Shown piece after piece: positions 1-6,487 of a stretch of 8,616 nt of DNA. The stretch's first letter is position 1. Each line of letters opens with the position of its first letter. A program made the position numbers and the translations under genes. The notes beneath the pieces are model-generated. The model was not told the DNA's origin. It saw only the letters and a list, made by a program, of their open reading frames with translations, and made no database searches. The DNA is from an uncultured Ruminococcus sp. (GTDB lineage Bacteria > Bacillota > Clostridia > Oscillospirales > Acutalibacteraceae): the NCBI GenBank assembly GCA_902773165.1, contig CACYDO010000020.1, positions 1 through 8,616 on the forward strand, given 5' to 3'.

Positions 1-7
1 AAGCACC

Positions 8-210
8 GACAGGCAGTTCCGGCGGCGTGTCGCCGCTGACGGTTCCGATTTTACTTTACTATTACGATCAGTTGGTCACCGCGTTTTGGGTTGCCTACTA
101 ATATTTTACACGAACCTTGGCTATCACTCAGGAGAGCGTTTGCACTGCAATAAGTGTCATGCGCGGCAATAAGCTGTTTTCAATCAAAAACCGCAGCGGA
201 ACAGCCTGTC
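8..210. repeat. Long-range inverted repeat with internal GC hairpin; candidate structured RNA or MITE-like repeat
   Basis: Bases 8-21 (GACAGGCAGTTCCG) are the reverse complement of 197-210 (CGGAACAGCCTGTC) at 13 of 14 positions; the only mismatch is A15 against A203. Immediately inside the left arm, GCGGCG (22-27) and CGCCGC (31-36) form a perfect 6-bp hairpin with a TGT loop. A smaller hairpin, GTTTT/AAAAC, lies just before the right arm. No frame on either strand gives a convincing protein; the only opening at the left edge in frame 3 stops at 99-101. The GC content is higher than in the other spacers. I do not recognise a known RNA family. It could be a structured RNA, a small non-autonomous mobile element, or a decayed gene, and the strand is unknown. 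Confidence 0.35.
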
Positions 211-300
211 AGCGCGTGCCTACACCGACTTTGCTATAAGCTCGCAGCAATATATTTTTGATTATGCAAACTGTACATGTCAAAAATTAAAAAAATGGCT

Positions 301-329
301 TTTACAAAATGCCGTTGCAGTGATATAAT
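301..329 (+). promoter_or_regulatory. Sigma-A promoter for the ECF S-component gene
   Basis: TTTACA (301-306) and TATAAT (324-329) are separated by 17 bp. Transcription should begin near 336, giving a leader of only about 25 nt before the ATG at 361. That leaves no room for a riboswitch, although ECF transporter genes often carry one. Confidence 0.75.
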
Positions 330-360
330 CTATACATCAAAAACCGAGGGGGAATCTCTT

Positions 361-936
361 ATGAATATAAACGGAAAGCAGAAAAAAATACTCTACTACG
401 TCTTTGCTGCGCTGATGTCGGCGATGATCTTTGTATCTACATATTTTTTGAAGATTCCGATACCCACACCGGCAGGGCAGACCATGCTTAAGGTGAGCAA
501 CATTCTCGTTTTGCTCGGAGGGATGCTTTTTGGCGGAATTTTCGGAGGTCTTGCCGCAGGAATAGGAAACGGTCTTTACGATCTTCTTGATCCGGTTTAC
601 ATTGCAAGCGCACCGCTGACATTTGCGAAATTTTTTATAATGGGTCTTGTTTGCGGTCTTATTTCAAATTCAGGCGGCGCAAAGGGCTTGTCGATGAAGC
701 GCAACGCTGTGGGCGCAGTATGCGGCGGCGTTACGTATTGGCTGCTTTACATCACCGAGAGTGTGGTAAAGCTGATGATAGCAGGCAGCGCATTTGCACC
801 GGCATTGACGGCATGTGTACCGAAAATGGTGACCTCGGGGATTAATCAGACGATTGCTGTAATCGGGTCGCTTCTGCTCGTTATTCCGCTGAATAAGGCA
901 CTGAAAAATTATCTGCCGAAGTTTGCAAAAGAATAA
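361..936 (+). CDS. ECF transporter S component (substrate-binding membrane subunit)
   Basis: This encodes a 191-residue hydrophobic protein with about five or six predicted membrane segments, the size usual for the substrate-specific subunit of energy-coupling-factor vitamin or micronutrient importers. The first helix holds an AxxxA pattern (A17-A21), the kind of small-residue motif that in this family contacts the shared EcfT subunit. The glycine-rich stretch GGMLFGGIFGGLAAGIGNGL followed by DLLDP is typical of the group. The substrate cannot be told from sequence. No EcfA or EcfT gene is nearby, which fits group II systems that share an energising module encoded elsewhere. The start at 361 is chosen because GAGGGGG (346-352) sits 8 nt upstream; an in-frame ATG at 277 lies before the promoter and has no ribosome-binding site. 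Flanked by its own promoter and terminator, it looks monocistronic. Confidence 0.85.
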   Translation: MNINGKQKKILYYVFAALMSAMIFVSTYFLKIPIPTPAGQTMLKVSNILVLLGGMLFGGIFGGLAAGIGNGLYDLLDPVYIASAPLTFAKFFIMGLVCGLISNSGGAKGLSMKRNAVGAVCGGVTYWLLYITESVVKLMIAGSAFAPALTACVPKMVTSGINQTIAVIGSLLLVIPLNKALKNYLPKFAKE

Positions 937-940
937 TAGT

Positions 941-972
941 AATGAAATTGCGAAAGCCTTCTTTCATTTTTT
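941..972 (+). terminator. Probable rho-independent terminator of the ECF gene
   Basis: AATGAAA (941-947) pairs with TTTCATT (962-968), with an inner GC-GAAA-GC tetraloop as one possible fold. An alternative fold pairs GAAAG (952-956) with CTTTC (961-965). A run of six T (967-972) follows. It lies 4 bp after the ECF stop codon. The stem is weak in GC, so efficiency is uncertain. Confidence 0.6.
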
Positions 973-1012
973 CAAAGGTTTGCCATAATTCTTTTTGCAT
1001 GAGATATATTTC

Positions 1013-1041
1013 TTGACAATCCCCCCTATTGGTACTATAAT
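1013..1041 (+). promoter_or_regulatory. Sigma-A promoter of the csoR-copA operon
   Basis: TTGACA (1013-1018) and TATAAT (1036-1041) match consensus exactly with a 17-bp spacer. The predicted start site, near 1048, falls inside the CsoR-type palindrome. The untranslated leader would be only about 13 nt. Such a strong promoter fits a gene set normally held off by a repressor. Confidence 0.88.
1019..1035 (+). promoter_or_regulatory. Possible second, weaker CsoR site in the promoter spacer
   Basis: ATCCCC-N5-TGGTAC has the same 17-bp layout as the main operator but is imperfect. Its centre (1027) lies 21 bp, two helical turns, from that of the main site (1048). In addition CCCCCTAT (1022-1029) and ATAGGGGG (1046-1053) form an 8-bp inverted repeat joining the two sites. 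Two tetramers bound on one face of the promoter would be consistent, but this is inference. Confidence 0.4.
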
Positions 1042-1056
1042 ACCCATAGGGGGTAT
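1040..1056 (+). promoter_or_regulatory. CsoR operator overlapping -10, start site and RBS
   Basis: ATACCC (1040-1045) and GGGTAT (1051-1056) form a perfect 6+6 palindrome with a 5-bp centre. This is the GC-tract-in-AT-flank form known for CsoR operators. It covers the end of the -10 box, the predicted start site, and the GGGGG (1049-1053) that serves as the csoR Shine-Dalgarno. Bound CsoR should block RNA polymerase; Cu(I) binding should release it. Confidence 0.8.
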
Positions 1057-1060
1057 TTTT

Positions 1061-1390
1061 ATGAATGAAAACGAAAAGCCCGGAAATGATATTACTGGTT
1101 CTTGTTGCTGCGAAAAACGTAAAGAACGCAGCGATGATGAAAAGAAATCTCTTATAAACAGACTGAGCCGCATAGAAGGGCAGATTCGCGGTTTGAAAGG
1201 CATGGTCGAAAACGACGCATACTGCCCCGATATCCTTACTCAGGCTGCCGCAGTTAATTCTGCTATAAACGCGTTTAACCGCGCTCTGCTTTCCGAGCAT
1301 ATCAGAACGTGCGTTGCCGATGATATCCGCGAGGGCAGAGATGAAACCGTTGAAGAGCTTATGGCTCTCGTTAAACGCCTCATGAGGTGA
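1061..1390 (+). CDS. csoR: CsoR-family Cu(I)-sensing transcriptional repressor
   Basis: This 109-residue, all-helical protein belongs to the CsoR/RcnR (DUF156) family. The hallmark RLSRIEGQIRGLKGMVE segment (34-50) is followed by the complete Cu(I) ligand set Cys55, His80 and Cys84 (YCPDIL, then HIRTC), so copper rather than nickel or persulfide sensing is the best call. In the family the apo-protein binds a GC-tract operator and lets go when it binds Cu(I). An unusual Cys-Cys-Cys run at 15-17 lies in a short N-terminal extension. The start at 1061 is chosen because AGGGGG (1048-1053) sits 7 nt upstream and the promoter ends at 1041; the in-frame ATG at 995 lies upstream of the promoter. The stop codon overlaps the copA ribosome-binding site, so the two are translated as a pair. 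It is probably autoregulated through 1040-1056. Confidence 0.93.
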   Translation: MNENEKPGNDITGSCCCEKRKERSDDEKKSLINRLSRIEGQIRGLKGMVENDAYCPDILTQAAAVNSAINAFNRALLSEHIRTCVADDIREGRDETVEELMALVKRLMR

Positions 1391-1396
1391 TGAAAA

Positions 1397-3886
1397 ATGG
1401 AGCAATATAATGTTACGGGAATGAGCTGCGCAGCTTGCAGTGCAAGGGTAGAAAATGCCGTTAAAGGGGTTGAAGGAGTAAGCAGCTGCTCTGTTAGTCT
1501 GCTTACCAACTCGATGGGCGTAGAGGGCAGCGCAGATCCGAAAAAGGTCATCGCAGCTGTTGAAGCCGCAGGCTACGGCGCGTCACTGAAAGGCGCAAAG
1601 AAAAAAGCTGCTGACGACGATTTTTTGAAGGATACGCAAACTCCGCTGCTCAGAAAAAGGCTGATAGCTTCGCTGGGATTTTTGCTCGTTCTGATGTACG
1701 TTTCTATGGGGCATAATATGCTGTCGCTGCCACTGCCTATGTTCTTTGAAGGCAATCCAATGGCTGTCGGCATTCTGCAAATGCTTCTTGCAGCGATAGT
1801 TATGGTGATAAATCAGAAATTTTTCGTAAACGGATTTAAGGGCGTACTTCACGGCGCTGCAAATATGGATACCCTTGTTGCACTCGGCTCTGCTTCTTCA
1901 TTTGTTTACAGCACATATGCGCTTTTTCTGATGACAGCGGCTGAGGATAAGGGCAAGTATATGCATGAATTTTATTTCGAATCTGCGGCAATGATACTTA
2001 CGCTGATAACTGTCGGGAAAATGCTTGAAGCTCACTCAAAGGGAAAAACGACCGACGCGCTTAAAAGCCTTATCGCGCTTACGCCGAAAACGGCAGTCGT
2101 AGAGGTAAACGGCGAGGAACAGACCGTTGCCGTGGAAGATGTGAAAAAGGGAGATATTTTTGTAGTTCGCCCAGGTGAGAACGTTCCTGTGGACGGCGTT
2201 GTTATAAGCGGCGAAAGCGCGGTCGATGAATCCGCGCTGACGGGGGAGAGTATACCTGTGGATAAAACTCCCGGTTCTTCAGTTTCGGCGGCAACGATAA
2301 ACACCTCGGGTCTGCTGCGCTGCGAGGCTTCACGCGTGGGCGAGGATACGACGCTTGCTCAGATAATAAAAACCGTAAGTGATGCTGCGGCTACAAAAGC
2401 GCCTGCCGCAAAGGCTGCCGATAAGGTCGCAGGCGTGTTTGTGCCTGTTGTTATCGGGATCGCCCTGATCACTCTGACGGTATGGCTGCTTGTCGGTCAG
2501 ACGATCGGCTATGCCGTGGCGCGTGCCGTTTCGGTTCTTGTTATTTCCTGTCCGTGTGCGCTTGGTCTTGCAACCCCCGTTGCTATAATGGTCGGCAGCG
2601 GTCTGGGCGCTAAGAGCGGTATTTTATTCAAAACTGCGGAAGCACTCGAAATGACGGGCAGAGCGCAGATAGTCGCACTCGACAAAACAGGTACTATAAC
2701 GAGCGGAAAACCCTCTGTGACCGATGTTGCTCCCTTCGGAAAAACATCGGAGCGCGAATTGCTTGAAGCCGCCGCCTGCGCGGAATCAGGCAGTGAACAC
2801 CCTCTTGCCAAGGCGATATCCGAGAAAGCAGAAAATGAGAATTTAAGCGTGAAAAAGCCCGACAGCTTCAAAGCGCAGACTGGCAGCGGCGTGTGCGCAA
2901 AGATCGGAAAAAGCGATATCTTCGGCGGCAAGCTTGATTTAATAAGCCGTCATGCCGACGTGACTGACGAAATGCGAAAGCAGGGGGAATCGTTCGCCGC
3001 GCAGGGGAAAACTCCGCTGTATTTCGCCAAGGACGGAGTCGTTCTCGGGTTGATAGCCGTTGCCGATACTATCCGCAGCGAAAGCGCACAGGCTGTGAAC
3101 GAGCTTAAAAATATGGGCGTCCGCGTTGTGATGATAACAGGCGACAACGAAAGAACCGCAAGGGTCATCGGAGAACAGGCAGGCGTGGACGAGATAATAG
3201 CGAACGTTTTGCCGAACGAGAAGGAACGCGTTGTTTCAAAGCTAAAGGAATACGGAAAAACGATCATGGTCGGCGACGGGATCAACGATGCACCGGCGCT
3301 GACAAGCGCTGATATCGGCGCTGCTGTGGGTGCAGGAACAGATATCGCGATCGACGCAGCTGACGTTGTTCTGATGAAAAGCAGGCTGACCGATGTTCCG
3401 GCAGCAATACGGCTCGGCAGAAAAACGCTGAGGAATATTCACGAAAATCTTTTTTGGGCATTTATATACAACATTATCGGAATACCACTGGCAGCAGGCG
3501 TTTACGTTCATTCACTGGGATTGTCGATGAATCCGATGTTCGGTGCGGCTGCAATGAGCGTATCGAGCTTCTGCGTTGTAACGAATGCCCTGAGATTGAA
3601 TCTTTTCGATATTCACAGTGCGAAAAGAGATAAAAAAGCTGATCCTATAGGTGAAATTGAGATCGAAAGAGAGGAAAAAACAATGAAAGAAATTACAATG
3701 AAGATCAACGGAATGATGTGCCCTCACTGCGAGGCAAACGTAAAAGGCGCGCTTGAAGCGTTCGACGCTGTGGAAAGCGCAGACGTAAGCCACGAAAAGG
3801 GACAGGCTGTAATCAAGCTCAGCGGCGATATTGACGTTGAAACACTGAAAAAGGCTGTGACTGAAAAGGGCTATGAGGTCGTTTGA
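1397..3886 (+). CDS. copA: Cu(I)-exporting P1B-type ATPase with N- and C-terminal metal-binding domains
   Basis: This 829-residue membrane pump uses ATP to expel Cu(I). In order: an N-terminal HMA domain with GMSCAAC (Cys11, Cys14); transmembrane segments from about residue 88; actuator TGES (282-285); the ion-path CPC (385-387); phosphorylation motif DKTGT (Asp429); nucleotide-domain His468-Pro469; TGDN (581-584); GDGIND (626-631); Tyr691-Asn692 in TM7; and Met720 with SS (723-724) in TM8. These residues mark the P1B-1 copper class. A charged linker (about 741-762) leads to a second HMA domain with MMCPHC (Cys775, Cys778), giving one more domain than the minimal pump. GAGGTGA (1384-1390), 6 nt before the ATG and overlapping the csoR stop, supports the start. 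It is co-transcribed with csoR and therefore presumably copper-induced. Confidence 0.95.
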   Translation: MEQYNVTGMSCAACSARVENAVKGVEGVSSCSVSLLTNSMGVEGSADPKKVIAAVEAAGYGASLKGAKKKAADDDFLKDTQTPLLRKRLIASLGFLLVLMYVSMGHNMLSLPLPMFFEGNPMAVGILQMLLAAIVMVINQKFFVNGFKGVLHGAANMDTLVALGSASSFVYSTYALFLMTAAEDKGKYMHEFYFESAAMILTLITVGKMLEAHSKGKTTDALKSLIALTPKTAVVEVNGEEQTVAVEDVKKGDIFVVRPGENVPVDGVVISGESAVDESALTGESIPVDKTPGSSVSAATINTSGLLRCEASRVGEDTTLAQIIKTVSDAAATKAPAAKAADKVAGVFVPVVIGIALITLTVWLLVGQTIGYAVARAVSVLVISCPCALGLATPVAIMVGSGLGAKSGILFKTAEALEMTGRAQIVALDKTGTITSGKPSVTDVAPFGKTSERELLEAAACAESGSEHPLAKAISEKAENENLSVKKPDSFKAQTGSGVCAKIGKSDIFGGKLDLISRHADVTDEMRKQGESFAAQGKTPLYFAKDGVVLGLIAVADTIRSESAQAVNELKNMGVRVVMITGDNERTARVIGEQAGVDEIIANVLPNEKERVVSKLKEYGKTIMVGDGINDAPALTSADIGAAVGAGTDIAIDAADVVLMKSRLTDVPAAIRLGRKTLRNIHENLFWAFIYNIIGIPLAAGVYVHSLGLSMNPMFGAAAMSVSSFCVVTNALRLNLFDIHSAKRDKKADPIGEIEIEREEKTMKEITMKINGMMCPHCEANVKGALEAFDAVESADVSHEKGQAVIKLSGDIDVETLKKAVTEKGYEVV
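3683..3886 (+). CDS. Possible internally initiated CopZ-like copper chaperone (C-terminal domain of CopA)
   Basis: Within copA, in the same frame, ATG codon 763 (3683) is preceded by AGAGGA (3670-3675) at an ideal 7-nt spacing. Initiation here would yield a 67-residue protein that is exactly one HMA domain: MxCxxC metal site (MMCPHC at its residues 11-16) with the beta-alpha-beta-beta-alpha-beta length of CopZ/Atx1 chaperones. The preceding linker, rich in Glu, Arg and Lys, looks like a translated gene junction. Known biology offers a parallel: E. coli copA also yields a free chaperone from its own reading frame, though by frameshifting at the N-terminal domain. Whether this start is used cannot be seen from sequence; the Shine-Dalgarno may be a relic of a former separate copZ gene. 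Confidence 0.4.
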   Translation: MKEITMKINGMMCPHCEANVKGALEAFDAVESADVSHEKGQAVIKLSGDIDVETLKKAVTEKGYEVV

Positions 3887-3915
3887 CGACTTATCATAAC
3901 AGGAGTGTGATGACC

Positions 3916-5682
3916 ATGAATATTTCGGCGATCTACCATATCTCCAGCGATAATTTTTGCTATCCGCTTGACGAAAACAGGCTGCTCATAAAGCTGCAAA
4001 CAGGCAACGACGCTGTGAGCGCTGAGCTTGTATGGGGAGACCCGTTTGAAGCCGGACTTTTCGTCAGCGATGCAGGCTGGGAAGGCGAACACCTGATGAT
4101 GGAAAACACGGCTCGTCTTAAAAATCATAAGCTGTGGCAGGCGGTAGTTGTGCCAAAATTTAAACGCTGCCGCTATTATTTTATTATTCATACATGCGGT
4201 GAAACGGTATATTATATTGAAAGCGGATTTCAGACAAAGGAGCAGTTTTCCTCTTACCGCGGCAGAAGGCAGGATTTCTTTTTTCCGTGGATGAATTCCT
4301 CCGACATTATCCGCCCTGCGCAGTGGGTGAACGACGCGGTCTGGTATCAGATATTCCCCGACCGTTTTTGTTCGAGCGGCAAAAATTCCGGAGCAAAATT
4401 CCGTAAATGGGCAGGTCCCGACCATAAGGTCAGCAACGCTAATCTGTACGGCGGCGATCTTCCCGGAGTGACGAGCAGACTCGATTATTTGCATGATCTT
4501 GGCGTTACCGGGATTTACTTTACCCCGATCAATAAAAGTCCGTCAAACCATAAGTACAATACTGCCGATTATGAAAAAATTGATGAGGATTTCGGCACGG
4601 AGGAGGATATAAAAACTCTTGTGAGAGAGGCTCATAAGCGCGGTATCCGCGTTATGCTTGACGGCGTTTTTAATCACAGCGGAACTGATTTTGCTCCGTG
4701 GCAGGACGTTTTGAAAAATGGGCGCGAGTCGAAATATTTCGATTGGTTCATGATAAATAAATATCCGTTTTCCAAAATCGGCGGCAAGGCGCACAGGGGC
4801 GAGTATTATTCCTTTGCCTTCGTTGACGGCATGCCTAAGCTGGATACGAACAATAAGGAAACGGCTGATTACATAATTTCCGTCTGTCGGCGCTGGGTAG
4901 AGGAATACGATATTGACGCTCTTCGCCTGGACGTTGCAGACGAGCTTTCTCATGAATTCAACAAGCGCCTGCGCCGTGAACTGTTCGCGATAAAACCCGA
5001 TTTTTATATCTGCGGCGAGGTGTGGCACAATGCGCTTGCATGGCTTCGCGGAGATGAATATGATTCTGTTATGAATTATTCTCTCCAGGAAAATATTGAA
5101 AGCTTCTGGCGCAATCCCGAAATGACGGCTGATGATTTCGCGTATGGCGTTTCGGAATGCTTCAACAGATATTCAGACCAGACGTGCAGCGTGATGTTCA
5201 ATCTTCTCGATTCTCATGATACGATGAGATTGATAACCCGGTGCGAGGGCGACGAGAACGCGTTTTATCAGGAGCTTTGCGCGATGTTTACACTGAATGG
5301 CTCTGTCTGCTTCTACTACGGCACAGAGGTTCGTCTTGAGGGCGGTCACGACCCCGACTGCCGCAGATGTATGCCGTGGAAGGAAATAGACCGCGGCGAT
5401 TACGACGACAGAATTGCCGAGATGAAAAAGCTGATAACAATGCGCCGTTCAATTCCCGAGCTGCGCCGCGGCAGGCTGAGATTTGTCGATAGCGGCAGAA
5501 GCCGTGTTATCATTTACGAGAAATACGGCTGCGACAGCGAAAATGTTTACAGAGTTGTTCTGAATTGCTCGTCCGCGCCTTATGAGCTTGAAGATGTCGG
5601 AGAAGTCATTTACTCAAGAGGTCTTTCGGGAAAGATTCTGTCCGCAGGGGGATTGATCGTCTTCAAGAAGGAGGAAAGCTAA
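3916..5682 (+). CDS. GH13 alpha-amylase family enzyme, neopullulanase/cyclomaltodextrinase-like
   Basis: This encodes a 588-residue alpha-glucan hydrolase. An N-terminal beta domain resembling CBM34 (about 1-120) precedes the TIM barrel, which starts near NDAVWYQIFPDRF (139-151). The four conserved GH13 regions are intact: DGVFNH (249-254), ALRLDVADE with nucleophile Asp339, CGEVWH with acid/base Glu368, and SHDT with His434-Asp435. MPKLD (306-310) matches the MPKLN signature of the GH13_20 subfamily, whose members cut cyclodextrins, pullulan and maltooligosaccharides. There is no signal peptide, so it should act inside the cell on imported sugars. AGGAG (3901-3905) favours ATG 3916; ATG 3910 is closer than ideal, and TTG 3883 has no site. 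It begins 29 nt after copA with no terminator between. Exact substrate is unresolved. Confidence 0.9.
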   Translation: MNISAIYHISSDNFCYPLDENRLLIKLQTGNDAVSAELVWGDPFEAGLFVSDAGWEGEHLMMENTARLKNHKLWQAVVVPKFKRCRYYFIIHTCGETVYYIESGFQTKEQFSSYRGRRQDFFFPWMNSSDIIRPAQWVNDAVWYQIFPDRFCSSGKNSGAKFRKWAGPDHKVSNANLYGGDLPGVTSRLDYLHDLGVTGIYFTPINKSPSNHKYNTADYEKIDEDFGTEEDIKTLVREAHKRGIRVMLDGVFNHSGTDFAPWQDVLKNGRESKYFDWFMINKYPFSKIGGKAHRGEYYSFAFVDGMPKLDTNNKETADYIISVCRRWVEEYDIDALRLDVADELSHEFNKRLRRELFAIKPDFYICGEVWHNALAWLRGDEYDSVMNYSLQENIESFWRNPEMTADDFAYGVSECFNRYSDQTCSVMFNLLDSHDTMRLITRCEGDENAFYQELCAMFTLNGSVCFYYGTEVRLEGGHDPDCRRCMPWKEIDRGDYDDRIAEMKKLITMRRSIPELRRGRLRFVDSGRSRVIIYEKYGCDSENVYRVVLNCSSAPYELEDVGEVIYSRGLSGKILSAGGLIVFKKEES

Positions 5683-6242
5683 TGATAAAGGGCGTTATTT
5701 TTGACGCTGACGGAACGCTTCTCGACTCAATGGGCTTTTGGGAAAGCACCGTTTACGATATCATAAAAATGTCGGGCGCAGAGGAGCATGAGCCGGGGTT
5801 GATCGAAAAACTTACTCCGATGTCGATGTACGAGGGAGCTTTGTACATGAAGGAGCGTTATCCGATAAAAATGTCGGTGGAGGAGATGATCGCCGAGGAA
5901 AACGGCCGCGTGCTTGATTTCTATAGAACGAAGGTCACTCTGCGCAGCGGTATGGGAGAGCTGGTTGAAGAGCTTTTCGCAAAGGGAACTCCCATGGCAG
6001 TTGCAAGCGCGACAGAAAAAGCGATGATCGAAGCAGCTCTTGAACATACGGGTATACTTGACAGGTTCAAAGGCGTGCTTTCGTGCAGCGATGTAGGCAA
6101 GGGGAAGGATCAACCGGAGATCTTTCTGAAAGCGTGTGAGCTGATAAACACATCTCCCGAGGATACGTTAGTTGTAGACGATTCACCTACCGCGATAGCA
6201 ACAGCGAAAAAAGCAGGTTTTCAGACGCGGCTAATATCGTGA
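5682..6242 (+). CDS. HAD-superfamily hydrolase, beta-phosphoglucomutase/phosphatase-like
   Basis: This 186-residue protein carries all HAD catalytic motifs: DADGTLLDS with nucleophile Asp8 and Asp10 (motif I), ASAT with Ser109 (motif II), Lys142 in GKGKD (motif III), and VVDDSP with Asp166-Asp167 (motif IV). The helical stretch after motif I (about 15-85) is a C1-type cap, as in beta-phosphoglucomutase and phosphoglycolate-phosphatase relatives. Substrate is unknown; a sugar phosphate would suit the neighbouring amylase, but that is inference. Its ATG overlaps the amylase stop by one base, with AAGGAGG (5668-5674) 7 nt upstream, so the two are translationally coupled. The protein ends right after the helix following motif IV (AGFQTRLIS), some 20-35 residues short of common relatives, so the 3' end may be truncated. 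A 6-bp hairpin (6234-6239 with 6246-6251) spans its stop codon. Confidence 0.85.
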   Translation: MIKGVIFDADGTLLDSMGFWESTVYDIIKMSGAEEHEPGLIEKLTPMSMYEGALYMKERYPIKMSVEEMIAEENGRVLDFYRTKVTLRSGMGELVEELFAKGTPMAVASATEKAMIEAALEHTGILDRFKGVLSCSDVGKGKDQPEIFLKACELINTSPEDTLVVDDSPTAIATAKKAGFQTRLIS

Positions 6243-6324
6243 AGTCGATATCTGTGCTTGATACTAAAAATCAATAAAACACTTTAAATCTTTTCGGTCT
6301 AATTTCTGCAATGCTGCGTCATCA

Positions 6325-6353
6325 CCCTTGACAGGCGACAGCCTGTCTGCGGG
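6325..6353. repeat. Hairpin element in the spacer after the HAD gene, related to the left-edge element
   Basis: GACAGGC (6330-6336) and GCCTGTC (6341-6347) form a perfect 7-bp stem with a GACA loop, extended across a small internal loop by CCC (6325-6327) with GGG (6351-6353). No T-run follows on either side, so it is a poor terminator. ACAGCCTGTCTGCG (6338-6351) matches 201-214 at 13 of 14 bases. The rest of the spacer 6243-6445 shows no gene or promoter. A dispersed intergenic repeat is the best reading, unproven from one window. Confidence 0.45.
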
Positions 6354-6445
6354 CTCTTCCTTGTCTTGCAAAAATTATCCTCGAAAATCTTTTAAAGGTT
6401 TTAATTGAATATTAGTATGAAGCAGTATCAATACGATTTACAAAT

Positions 6446-6480
6446 AAAAAAACTCTCTCCTGCCGGGCAGGGGAGAGTTT
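6446..6480 (-). terminator. Rho-independent terminator of the DUF1015 gene
   Basis: Bases 6450-6463 pair with 6467-6480 as a 14-bp stem (one T-G wobble) around a 3-nt loop. On the reverse strand the stem runs into seven U (A-run at 6446-6452), the standard terminator form, 8 bp after the reverse gene's stop. Read forward, only TTTAATTATATT follows, so it may stop transcripts from the HAD side less well; no other forward terminator is visible. Confidence 0.88.
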
Positions 6481-6487
6481 AATTATA

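Noticed and set aside
4..228. Direct repeat CACCGAC (4-10 and about 222-228) as a target-site duplication of a mobile element
   Set aside because: The right copy does not abut the right inverted-repeat arm, which ends at 210, so the geometry does not fit an insertion.
277..360. Upstream ATG adding 28 residues to the ECF protein
   Set aside because: It lies before the clear promoter at 301-329 and has no ribosome-binding site, whereas 361 has GAGGGGG at 8 nt.
336..360. Riboswitch before the ECF gene
   Set aside because: The leader between the promoter and ATG is only about 25 nt, too short for any known aptamer.
995..1060. Upstream ATG adding 22 residues to CsoR
   Set aside because: This would translate the promoter and operator themselves; 1061 has a good Shine-Dalgarno and matches the family length.
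881..1405. Reverse-strand reading frame of 174 codons over csoR
   Set aside because: It is antisense to a confident csoR gene and its promoter, has no family likeness and no ribosome-binding site that I can see.
3883..3915. TTG or ATG 3910 as start of the amylase
   Set aside because: TTG 3883 overlaps the copA stop and has no ribosome site. ATG 3910 is too close to AGGAG; 3916 is preferred, though 3910 is not excluded.
3871..4494. Reverse-strand reading frame of 207 codons over the amylase
   Set aside because: It is a shadow of the GH13 gene, which carries all catalytic motifs in the forward frame.
6330..6347. Hairpin as forward terminator of the HAD gene
   Set aside because: No T-run follows the stem on the forward strand.
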